Below, in pieces: positions 6,692 to 13,451 of a stretch of 13,455 nt of DNA. Source of the stretch: Actinomycetota bacterium (lineage in GTDB: Bacteria; Actinomycetota; Actinomycetes; Nanopelagicales; Nanopelagicaceae). The stretch covers positions 1 to 13,455 of the forward strand of contig WLED01000021.1 of the NCBI GenBank assembly GCA_009704445.1. Reading direction: 5' to 3'. Under the pieces are notes generated by a model that was given only the letters and a program-made list of their open reading frames with translations, made no database searches and was not told the DNA's origin. The translations under genes and the position numbers were made by a program. Each line of letters begins with the position of its first letter. Position 1 is the stretch's first letter.

Positions 6692-8869
6692 TCACCCCTT
6701 ATCTAGATAATCAACTGCTTGATCGCGTTGCAACTTAGCCAATTCTAATTTTAAGGCAGGATAACTGGATAACTCTTTATCTGTTGAGATTAGATCCTGT
6801 GCATCTTGCCTTGTTTGTTCAATCAACTCTTCATCACGGAGCACTCGAAGCAATCTCAAATGCGATCTCGTTCCTGACTGAGATGCCCCTAGAACATCAC
6901 CTTCTCTTCTTTGTTCTAGATCTATTCGTGAGAGCTCGAATCCATCAAGGGTTTTGGCAACTGCGTCTAATCGTTGACGAGCAGGAGAGGAATCTTCACT
7001 AGAAGTTACAAGTAGACATAGGCCGGGTGAAGTACCGCGACCAACTCGACCACGCAGTTGATGAAGTTGTGAAACACCAAAGCGATCAGCATCCATAATT
7101 ACCATAATTGTTGCATTAGCTACATCAACACCAACTTCTATAACCGTAGTTGAGACCAAAACATCTATCTCGCCTTTTGAAAATGCCTCCATAGTTGTTT
7201 CTTTTTCTTCCGAGGAAAGACGTCCGTGTAAAACAGCTATGCGCAATCCCTTTAAAGCTCCAGAATGAAGTAAGGGAGCAAGTTCCTCAACTGCTGCTAT
7301 CTCATCTGATTCTTCCCCGAAAAGAAAATCCAAATCGGCATCTGAATTGCTTTCCTCTCCGGCTGATATTCTGGGAGCAACGATGTAAGCCTGATGTCCT
7401 TGTGCCACTTCTTCTTTAATTCGTTGCCATGTCCGCTCGAGGTAATGAGGCTTTTCCTTAACCGGAACGACATGAGTTGTTATCGGTTGACGACCTAAAG
7501 GTAGCTCTCGAAGAGTTGAAACATCTAAATCACCAAAAACAGTCATTGCCACAGTACGCGGTATTGGAGTGGCAGTCATTACTAATAGATGTGGAGGGAG
7601 TATTGCTTTTTCTTTGAGTGCATCACGTTGCTCCACACCAAAACGATGCTGTTCATCAACAACAATCAATCCGAGATTTTTAAAAGCTACTTTTTCGCCG
7701 AGTAATGCATGTGTTCCGATCACAATACCTGCAACACCATCTGCAGCCATTGCAAGTGATTCTTTTCGAGCAACAGCGCTTTGTGATCCAGTCAAAAGAA
7801 CTACTCGAGTTGCATTTTCGTTTCCGCCCAACATCCCGCCTTGGGAGAGATCACCTAATAATTTTGAAATAGTCCGAAGATGCTGACCGGCCAGCACTTC
7901 AGTTGGAGCAAGCAATGCCGCCTGTCCTCCACAATCTACAACTGCAAGCATCGCTCGCAGGGCCACGATTGTTTTTCCTGAACCAACTTCACCTTGGAGC
8001 AGTCGGTGCATGGGATGTGACTGGGCTAAATCTGATTCAATCTCTTTACTAACGTGCAACTGACCGGCAGTGAGTTGAAACGGAAGTGACTTATCAAATG
8101 AATCTAGTAATCCTGCTGCAATTTTCTTGATGGGATTTGAATTGAGCTTCTTGAGTTCATTTCGACGCAATACCAACAAAGATTGCAGCAAAAATGCTTC
8201 ATCAAAGGTCAAGCGCTCTCGTGCTAACTCGGCATGGTCTAGATCTGCAGGTTGATGCAGTTGAACTAAAGCTTGATGCAAAGTTGGATACCCATGCTTT
8301 TGTCTAATTGTTTCAGGTAGAAAATCTTCAACCTCTTCAAGTGAACCGATGGCCAATTGCATGCACTGTGAAATCTTCCACGAAGGAAGTTTGGAAGAAG
8401 CTGGATAGACGGGTAAATACTTGCCGGCAAAACCCTCAACCGCCGTGTCCACATCAGAACCATCTGGAATCAGTTCGTAGTCGGGGTGAGTCAACTGTTT
8501 CTTATTGTTAAAAACACCAATCTTGCCTGCAAACAAACCTTGTCGCCCAACCTTTAAGTCTTTTTCGCGCCAGGCTTGATTAAAAAATGTGAGAGAAAGT
8601 TTGTCGGTGCCGTCAGTAACGATTACTTCTAACATGCTTCCTTTACGCCCGCGCATTGGTCTATTTGTTGCTGAATAGATCTGCGCAAGGATGGTTGTTT
8701 CATCTCCTTCATTTAACTGCGAGATATCCGATAGCTCTCCGCGGACCATGTATCGCCGCGGGTAATGTCTCATCAGATCTCCGATGTTTTTTACACCAAA
8801 AGTGGCCTCCAAAACCTTTGCGGTCCTGTCTCCAATTACCGATGAGACCTTATTCTCGAGAGTTGCCAC
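6692..8869 (-). CDS. recG: ATP-dependent DNA helicase RecG
   Basis: RecG is a double-strand DNA translocase that reverses stalled replication forks and migrates branched DNA during recombinational repair. The 725-residue product has the full family layout. The wedge/OB domain covers about 1-160. The helicase core carries Walker A GEVGSGKT (293-300), DEQH box (405-408), MTATPIPRT (431-439), STTVIEVGVDV (573-583) and QLRGRVGRG (604-612). The RecG-specific tail REGDVLGASQSG starts near 655. The start is a GTG at 8869 preceded by AGGGGAG with a 9-nt spacer. A short insert (about 504-524) rich in Glu, Asp and Ser is common in actinobacterial RecG, as far as I recall. It is the first gene of the minus-strand run down to the DUF177 gene and diverges from rpmB. 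Confidence 0.98.
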   Translation of the reverse strand: MATLENKVSSVIGDRTAKVLEATFGVKNIGDLMRHYPRRYMVRGELSDISQLNEGDETTILAQIYSATNRPMRGRKGSMLEVIVTDGTDKLSLTFFNQAWREKDLKVGRQGLFAGKIGVFNNKKQLTHPDYELIPDGSDVDTAVEGFAGKYLPVYPASSKLPSWKISQCMQLAIGSLEEVEDFLPETIRQKHGYPTLHQALVQLHQPADLDHAELARERLTFDEAFLLQSLLVLRRNELKKLNSNPIKKIAAGLLDSFDKSLPFQLTAGQLHVSKEIESDLAQSHPMHRLLQGEVGSGKTIVALRAMLAVVDCGGQAALLAPTEVLAGQHLRTISKLLGDLSQGGMLGGNENATRVVLLTGSQSAVARKESLAMAADGVAGIVIGTHALLGEKVAFKNLGLIVVDEQHRFGVEQRDALKEKAILPPHLLVMTATPIPRTVAMTVFGDLDVSTLRELPLGRQPITTHVVPVKEKPHYLERTWQRIKEEVAQGHQAYIVAPRISAGEESNSDADLDFLFGEESDEIAAVEELAPLLHSGALKGLRIAVLHGRLSSEEKETTMEAFSKGEIDVLVSTTVIEVGVDVANATIMVIMDADRFGVSQLHQLRGRVGRGTSPGLCLLVTSSEDSSPARQRLDAVAKTLDGFELSRIDLEQRREGDVLGASQSGTRSHLRLLRVLRDEELIEQTRQDAQDLISTDKELSSYPALKLELAKLQRDQAVDYLDKG

Positions 8870-9081
8870 GGGTTTATTCTCCCCTTTATGCGGTAGGAGA
8901 TTGTGAAATTCTTAGGAATTGACTCCTCAAATTTTGAGCAAAACCTCGCGTACCTGGGCCTCTTTATCCCCTGTTGGTGACGAATTGGCATCTGCCCCTG
9001 TCTACGCGATACCCTTACGCCCTGTTCGAAAAGCACCGCTAGAGAACATGATTCATGACAAACATTTAAAGGAGTTCTGCC
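8870..9081. promoter_or_regulatory. Divergent recG / rpmB intergenic region
   Basis: This 212-nt gap should hold both promoters. On the plus strand, TTGGCA (8985-8990) followed after 17 nt by GATACC (9008-9013), or after 19 nt by TACCCT (9010-9015), is a weak candidate promoter for rpmB. It would leave a leader of about 60 nt. The rpmB Shine-Dalgarno AAAGGAG is at 9068-9074, 7 nt before ATG. An inverted repeat, CTCAAA-T-TTTGAG (8926-8938), sits about 55 nt upstream of the recG start. Two short open frames crossing this gap show no family resemblance and no good ribosome-binding site. Promoter positions are guesses. Confidence 0.35.
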
Positions 9082-9267
9082 ATGGCAGCAACATGCGATA
9101 TCTGTGGCAAAGGCCCCAGCTTTGGTAACAACGTTTCACACTCACAGGTAAAGACACGTCGTCGTTGGAATCCAAATATTCAACGCGTTCGCACTCTTGT
9201 CGGTGGAAGCACAAAGCGACAAAACGTCTGCACTTCTTGCCTTAAGGCTGGAAAAGTCGTTCGTTAA
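9082..9267 (+). CDS. rpmB: 50S ribosomal protein L28, zinc-binding form
   Basis: L28 is a component of the large ribosomal subunit. The 61-residue product starts MAATCDICGKGPSFGNNVSHS and has the conserved TRRRWNPNIQRVR segment (25-37). The CxxC pairs are C5/C8 and C50/C53, so this is the zinc-ribbon 'C+' paralogue type. A strong AAAGGAG lies 7 nt before ATG. It is a single-gene plus-strand unit divergent from recG and ends in an intrinsic terminator that lies inside the 3' end of thiL. In many actinobacteria a DAK-domain (fatty-acid/dihydroxyacetone kinase-like) gene lies between rpmB and recG; none is present here. Confidence 0.98.
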   Translation: MAATCDICGKGPSFGNNVSHSQVKTRRRWNPNIQRVRTLVGGSTKRQNVCTSCLKAGKVVR

Positions 9268-9279
9268 TTCAATTTAGTT

Positions 9280-10233
9280 TTATTGAAAATGGCGCCAGGT
9301 ATCTGGCGCTTTTTTCATTTCTATACCAGTAAGACTTTGCCCATCAATAACTTCGATTACTTTGCCAACTTTAAAGCCATTGAGATTCTTTCCTGTTGCC
9401 AAAAAGACATGGTCTTCTCCTCCAGCAAAGATCCACTGCCATACATCAGTTTCAAGTAAATCTGCTAACTCTTTTAAACTCTCAAACTCAATATTTTTTG
9501 TGATCAGATTTTGATCAATTTCAAAGGTAACGTGTGATGCATCAGCCATCTGCTTGGCTTGAATCACAAAGGCATCACTGATGTCAGTCAAGCTATGAGC
9601 ACCAGATGAGGCAAAGGCCACTGCCTCTGTATAGTCGACTGTTGGTGCAGAGAATTCACTGACAGCATGGTTGGCAAAGTCGCTATCACCAATTAATTCA
9701 GAACCAGAAGTGATCGAACTTTGAAGTATCGCTAACCCTGCAGCTGACCAACCAGGCAGTGATGAGAGATAAATTTCATCGCCCACCTGTGCACCTGAAC
9801 GCTTAATCGGAACCTGAACACTACCCACTGCAGTAATTGAAATGCTCTTATTCTTTCCTTTTGCAAGGTCGCCTCCAACAACTACTGCCCCACAACTGTT
9901 GCCTTCGTGGGCTATTCCCTGGGCTAACTCTTCTATCCAATCTAAAGATTCTTCTCCCGTTAAAGTTAGTGCCACAACCAAATACTGCGGTTGGCCTCCC
10001 ATTGCATAAACATCTGCAAGATTGGCCGCAGTAATTTTTCGTCCAATTTCAAAGGCGCTGCTCCACTCTGTTTGAAAATGTGTACCTTCTACAGCAACAT
10101 CATTTGTAACCACGGTTCTATCGCTGGTTTTGACCACTGCCCCATCATCACCAATTCCAATATCGACCCCTCGATGGCTGCTCCCAAAAATGCCGGTCAG
10201 CAGTTGGATTACGCCCGCCTCATCGAAGTTCAT
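9280..10233 (-). CDS. thiL: Thiamine-monophosphate kinase
   Basis: ThiL phosphorylates thiamine monophosphate with ATP to thiamine diphosphate, the active cofactor and last biosynthetic step. The 317-residue product has the PurM/ThiL fold motifs in order: GIGDDGAVV (26-34), TNDVAVEGTHF (43-53), NLADVYAMGG (71-80), GGDLAKG (120-126), DISDAF (217-222, usually DISDGL), GGEDH (271-275), and a C-terminal TWRHF corresponding to the family's GWDHF-type ending. The ATG at 10233 has a GGGGG run only 1 nt away, too close for a normal ribosome-binding site. A TAGGCT hexamer ends 7 nt before it, so leaderless transcription is possible. It diverges from the AsnC-type gene and converges on rpmB. In mycobacteria ung follows thiL; it is absent here. 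Confidence 0.95.
   Translation of the reverse strand: MNFDEAGVIQLLTGIFGSSHRGVDIGIGDDGAVVKTSDRTVVTNDVAVEGTHFQTEWSSAFEIGRKITAANLADVYAMGGQPQYLVVALTLTGEESLDWIEELAQGIAHEGNSCGAVVVGGDLAKGKNKSISITAVGSVQVPIKRSGAQVGDEIYLSSLPGWSAAGLAILQSSITSGSELIGDSDFANHAVSEFSAPTVDYTEAVAFASSGAHSLTDISDAFVIQAKQMADASHVTFEIDQNLITKNIEFESLKELADLLETDVWQWIFAGGEDHVFLATGKNLNGFKVGKVIEVIDGQSLTGIEMKKAPDTWRHFQ
9292..9315 (+). terminator. Intrinsic terminator of rpmB, inside the 3' end of thiL
   Basis: A perfect 7-bp GC-rich stem pairs GCGCCAG (9292-9298) with CTGGCGC (9303-9309) around the 4-nt loop GTAT, followed directly by six T (9310-9315). It begins 24 nt after the rpmB stop. The same bases encode, on the minus strand, the KKAPDTWRH segment of ThiL. 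In the minus direction the hairpin is followed only by a broken T-rich stretch, so it would terminate thiL less well. Confidence 0.88.
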
Positions 10234-10364
10234 GCCCCCTAGCCTAATCGACTAGTGAGAATTGGAAGTTCTGCGGTAGCGTTTACGCACGACCATACAA
10301 TTGGAAATCAACAGATTCCTTGGAATTTAAATGAATTCAGATTGAAAACGGAAAGGTTTCTCAC
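10234..10364. promoter_or_regulatory. Divergent thiL / AsnC-type gene intergenic region
   Basis: This 131-nt gap serves two divergent genes. TTGGAA occurs three times on the plus strand (10262-10267, 10301-10306, 10320-10325), and ATTCC-TT-GGAAT (10315-10326) forms a small inverted repeat. AT-rich TTAAAT (10327-10332) could be a -10 for the plus-strand gene, but spacing to either TTGGAA is poor. For thiL, TAGGCT lies on the minus strand at 10241-10246. The plus-strand gene's Shine-Dalgarno GAAAGG is at 10351-10356, 8 nt before its ATG. Motif roles are inferred. Confidence 0.3.
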
Positions 10365-10604
10365 ATGTCAGTACAGGCGTTCATCTTGATCCAAACTGAA
10401 GTTGGAAAAGCAGCAGGAGTTGCCAATGCGGCGGCGAAAATCCCTGGAGTAACACTGTCTGAAGGTGTAACTGGTCCTTACGATGTAATCATGCGTGCAG
10501 AGGCTGAGAGCATGGAAGAGTTTGGTCGACTTGTTTTAGCTAAAGTTCAAGGAATCCCTGGTATTACTCGAACATTGACTTGCCCAGTAACGCACCTGAG
10601 CTAA
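10365..10604 (+). CDS. Stand-alone AsnC/Lrp ligand-binding (RAM) domain protein
   Basis: This 79-residue protein matches only the C-terminal ligand-binding/oligomerisation domain of Lrp/AsnC regulators. It shows the alternating strand-helix pattern with GVTLSEGVTGPYDVIMRAEAESMEEFGRLV and the closing VQGIPGITRTLTC block typical of that domain. The N-terminal helix-turn-helix is absent and the gene is complete, with a good GAAAGG Shine-Dalgarno, so this is not a truncation within the window. Such single-domain proteins are common in actinobacteria, often beside thiL and ddl. They probably bind small effectors such as amino acids and assemble as dimers to octamers, perhaps with full-length Lrp proteins. 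They cannot bind DNA by themselves through the usual domain. Domain assignment is firm; the physiological role is unknown. Confidence 0.88.
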   Translation: MSVQAFILIQTEVGKAAGVANAAAKIPGVTLSEGVTGPYDVIMRAEAESMEEFGRLVLAKVQGIPGITRTLTCPVTHLS

Positions 10605-10624
10605 CGCGCGCGTTTTAAGTTTTC
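10603..10624 (+). terminator. Weak candidate terminator after the AsnC-type gene
   Basis: The 12-nt palindrome AACGCGCGCGTT starts in the stop codon and is followed by a T-rich stretch (TTTTAAGTTTTC). A hairpin here would have only about 4 bp of stem, so this is a weak signal. The convergent ddl stop is only 20 nt away. Confidence 0.25.
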
Positions 10625-11656
10625 TTAAGCGTCTTTAAGTGCAGAGTTAATTAGTATCGAGATTAATTCCGTATATCCAACGCCACTTGCCGCCCAGAGT
10701 TTTGGATACACAGATGTACCTGTAAATCCAGGCATCGTGTTAATTTCATTTATTACAATTTCTCCTTTGCTCGTATAAAAGAAATCGCATCGCGCTAGGC
10801 CTCTGCACCCTAAAGCGACGAAAGCTTTCCTTGCTTGATCGGCAATCTTTAAAGAATCCGCATTGTCTATCTTTGCTGGAATCTGCGCAGTAGTTGCACT
10901 GTCTAGATACTTAGCTTGATAGTCATAGAACTCAAAAGCTGGGTTAACAATAATCTCACCCACAACTGAAGCTTCAACAACGCCTTCGCGTTCGATTACT
11001 GCACACTCAATTTCGCGCCCATCGATTGCTTGTTCGACCAATACTTTGTCATCATAAGTAAGAGCATCAGAGATAGCAGCTTCGAGTGAATGTGAGTTCT
11101 TAACCTTATGAGTACCTCGACTTGAGCCACCACTGGCAGGCTTCACAAACACTGGATAAACAAGATCTCTAGTTAATTTCTGCCAATTAAGAGCAGTCAC
11201 CTCTACGCCCTCGGCAATTAATAATCCATTCTTGGCAAAAATCGCTTTTGCAATCGATTTATCCATGGCATGAGCCGAGGCTTCAACTCCGCTTCCAACA
11301 TAGGCGATTCCGCAATTTTCAAGCAACTGTTGTATTTGACCATCCTCACCAAATTCACCATGCAAAACTGGAAAGACGCAGTCAACCTGGAAAGGGGCTC
11401 CATTTAATTCAAAGCCATTCTCTGTTAGCTCAATCTGGTTGCTAGTTAATTCGATAGTCGGCATAGCTCCATTACTGATTGCTAATGGATAGTCGTTGGG
11501 CAGTAAAACCCATTGCCCAGATTTAGTTATTCCAATAAGCACCGGATCAAATAATTTTTTATCTATACCTGATAGAACACCCGCACCCGATAGAGCTGAA
11601 ACTTCATGCTCACTACTTGGACCGCCGCAGATAATGGCGATCTTTTTCTTTGTCAT
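10625..11656 (-). CDS. ddl: D-alanine--D-alanine ligase
   Basis: Ddl is an ATP-grasp ligase that joins two D-alanines for the peptidoglycan stem peptide. The 343-residue product has the N-terminal GGPSSEHEVS (11-20), HGEFGEDG (99-106), GSGVEASAHAMDK (121-133), the ATP-grasp VKPASGGSSRGTHKV (171-185), EFYDYQAKY (242-250) with the catalytic-type tyrosine, and the metal/ATP-binding RCDFF and INEINTMPGF near the C-terminus. In the serine loop GSSVG-like sequences are usual; here it is GSSRG. The ATG overlaps the gpsA stop by 4 nt (ATGA), and no clear Shine-Dalgarno is seen, so translation is likely coupled to gpsA. The gpsA-ddl pair is typical of actinobacteria. The SVYP after the PGFTGT loop favours a D-Ala-D-Ala rather than a D-Ala-D-Lac ligase, though this is soft evidence. 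Confidence 0.96.
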   Translation of the reverse strand: MTKKKIAIICGGPSSEHEVSALSGAGVLSGIDKKLFDPVLIGITKSGQWVLLPNDYPLAISNGAMPTIELTSNQIELTENGFELNGAPFQVDCVFPVLHGEFGEDGQIQQLLENCGIAYVGSGVEASAHAMDKSIAKAIFAKNGLLIAEGVEVTALNWQKLTRDLVYPVFVKPASGGSSRGTHKVKNSHSLEAAISDALTYDDKVLVEQAIDGREIECAVIEREGVVEASVVGEIIVNPAFEFYDYQAKYLDSATTAQIPAKIDNADSLKIADQARKAFVALGCRGLARCDFFYTSKGEIVINEINTMPGFTGTSVYPKLWAASGVGYTELISILINSALKDA

Positions 11657-12654
11657 TGGATGAAATTTTCAGTCTTGATACTGATCTCCATGAGTCGATC
11701 CAGCGCTTGGGAGGGAGAAATAGTTTGAGTAACTACATCCGCCACAGCTTCAATTACGGGTACTTCAACTCCCACACGGTGGGCAATTTCAAGCACCGCA
11801 CTTGAAGATGCAACTCCTTCCACAGTTTTTGCAACATCTCTTCGGGCGATCTCCATTGAACCACTTCGCCCAAGAACTTCACCGAATGTTCTATTGCGAG
11901 ATAAAGGTGATCCACAACTTGCAACAAGATCTCCCATTCCGGCAAGGCCTGCAGCACTGAGTGGATCAGCTTTGTGGGCTGCGCACAACCTTGCCACTTC
12001 ATTTAATCCTCGAGTAATCAACATTGCTTGAGTGTTTTCACCTAAATTCATTCCGATTGACATTCCCACTGCCAATGCGATTACAGATTTGATGGCACCT
12101 GCAAGCTCGCATCCCAAAACGTCAACCGATGGATAGACCCGGTAATACGGAGTTGAAAATAGATTCTGAACTTTTTCTGCTATCGCCATAGTTGGTGCTG
12201 CTGCAACTGCACCAGCTGGCTGGCGCAAGATAAGTTCATTGGCAAGATTAGGTCCAGTTATGATTGCTACGTTTTTGGTCTCTAAAACTTGTTCAATAAT
12301 CTCTGTCATTCGAGACAAAGTGCTCTCTTCAATTCCTTTGAGCGTACTTATATAGGTTGCATTAGGTTGAACTAATGGTTTCCAAACAATGAGATTCTCT
12401 CGCAACACTTGAGCTGGAATTGCGACTACATAAATGTTGGAGTAATCAAAAGCTTCCTTTAGATCTGTTGTTGCCTTTAAGCCAACTGGCAAAACATTCT
12501 CACCTAAATATTTAGAGTTGGTGTGGGACGTATTAATCTCATCCACAACTTTTTGATCACGGCCCCAGATCAGTACATGGTTGCCTGCATCACCTAGAAC
12601 TTGTGCCAAAGTTGAGCCCCATTGTCCGGCGCCCAAAACAACTACTTTGCTCAT
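11653..12654 (-). CDS. gpsA: NAD(P)+-dependent glycerol-3-phosphate dehydrogenase
   Basis: GpsA reduces dihydroxyacetone phosphate to sn-glycerol-3-phosphate, the backbone for phospholipids. The 333-residue product opens with the Rossmann motif VVVLGAGQWGSTLA (4-17). It continues with TLKGIE (104-109), ITGPNLANEL (132-141), the catalytic-lysine block GAIKSVIALAVGMSIG (K189), AGLAGMGDLVASC (235-247) and SRNRTFG (253-259). The ATG at 12654 overlaps the plsC stop in an ATGA and is preceded by AAGGAAG within the end of plsC, so the start is secure. Neighbouring plsC and gpsA act in the same pathway: GpsA makes the glycerol-3-phosphate whose acylated form PlsC uses. Confidence 0.97.
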   Translation of the reverse strand: MSKVVVLGAGQWGSTLAQVLGDAGNHVLIWGRDQKVVDEINTSHTNSKYLGENVLPVGLKATTDLKEAFDYSNIYVVAIPAQVLRENLIVWKPLVQPNATYISTLKGIEESTLSRMTEIIEQVLETKNVAIITGPNLANELILRQPAGAVAAAPTMAIAEKVQNLFSTPYYRVYPSVDVLGCELAGAIKSVIALAVGMSIGMNLGENTQAMLITRGLNEVARLCAAHKADPLSAAGLAGMGDLVASCGSPLSRNRTFGEVLGRSGSMEIARRDVAKTVEGVASSSAVLEIAHRVGVEVPVIEAVADVVTQTISPSQALDRLMEISIKTENFIQ

Positions 12655-13451
12655 CTCTTCCTTGCCTTCTTAAAGTTACCTGTCCGGGGTAGATCTGAGT
12701 TGTGAGGATCAAAAATCTCCACTGGTCGTTTCTGCCCCCGAAGCTGCTCTAATAGCTCGGTGATCGCTCGCATTGCAAAGGCAGTTGCCTCCACAAGTGC
12801 TTCTGGATCATTTTCTTTTCCATACCAGGGTGAAAAATCTAGCGGTTTACCTGCCAAGATCTTAATTGGAGTACGGGGAAAGAGCTTAATTTTCTTCTCG
12901 TAGGTTGGCATGATTATCTGCGTGCCCCATTGGGCCACGGGAATAACCGGGGTTTGGGTGATAATCGCAAGACGTGCCAGTCCGGTTTTTGCCACCATGG
13001 GCCAACCATCTGGATCTCGTGTCAAAGTGCCTTCCGGATAAACTCCAAGACAGTGACCAGCTTCTAATAACTTAACGGCATGTTGCACTGCTTTTGATGC
13101 ATCCTTACTTTCACGAACTACTGGAACCTGACCTGCAGCTAAAAGAAGTTTGCCGATTACTGGAATTTTAAATACGCCCTCTTTCCCAATGAAACGAGGG
13201 GCACGACCATTACCGTAGAGAAAGTGTCCAAAGAAAAGTACATCCATGTAAGAAACATGATTACTGGCAATGATTATCTTTCCAGAACGCGGAATGTTCT
13301 CACTGCCGCGCCAATTCTTTTTTGAAATCAAGGTCATGAGCGGAATAAGCACAGAGCTTATAAACTTGATTGTCTTATTTGAACCCAACGGCTTGCCGAC
13401 AGGCGGCGCATAAGAAACCTTGTAGTCAGCCACAACGTCAATAGTAGTCAA
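12651..13451 (-). CDS. plsC: 1-acyl-sn-glycerol-3-phosphate acyltransferase (PlsC family)
   Basis: PlsC-family enzymes acylate lysophosphatidic acid to phosphatidic acid at the membrane. The product has the HX4D motif NHVSYMD (64-70), motif II around VPVVR (109-113), motif III YPEGTLTRD (138-146) and motif IV PVIPV (168-172). A hydrophobic segment at about 28-44 probably contacts the membrane. The C-terminus is strongly basic (KKARKR). The frame is closed by a TAA immediately upstream of the TTG at 13451, so the start lies inside the window. It could be this TTG or the GTG at 13433, seven codons in. The first 25 residues look poorly conserved, so the start is uncertain. It is the first visible gene of the plsC-gpsA-ddl operon. 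Several paralogues usually exist, so the exact acyl acceptor is not fixed by sequence. Confidence 0.92.
   Translation of the reverse strand: MTTIDVVADYKVSYAPPVGKPLGSNKTIKFISSVLIPLMTLISKKNWRGSENIPRSGKIIIASNHVSYMDVLFFGHFLYGNGRAPRFIGKEGVFKIPVIGKLLLAAGQVPVVRESKDASKAVQHAVKLLEAGHCLGVYPEGTLTRDPDGWPMVAKTGLARLAIITQTPVIPVAQWGTQIIMPTYEKKIKLFPRTPIKILAGKPLDFSPWYGKENDPEALVEATAFAMRAITELLEQLRGQKRPVEIFDPHNSDLPRTGNFKKARKR

Noticed and set aside
7569..7886. Open frame of 105 codons on the plus strand inside recG
   Set aside because: It is antisense to the conserved RecG helicase motifs, with a composition typical of a shadow frame.
8836..9128. Two short open frames crossing the recG/rpmB intergenic region
   Set aside because: They overlap the ends of recG or rpmB out of frame, lack good ribosome-binding sites and resemble no known family; the region is better explained as divergent promoters.
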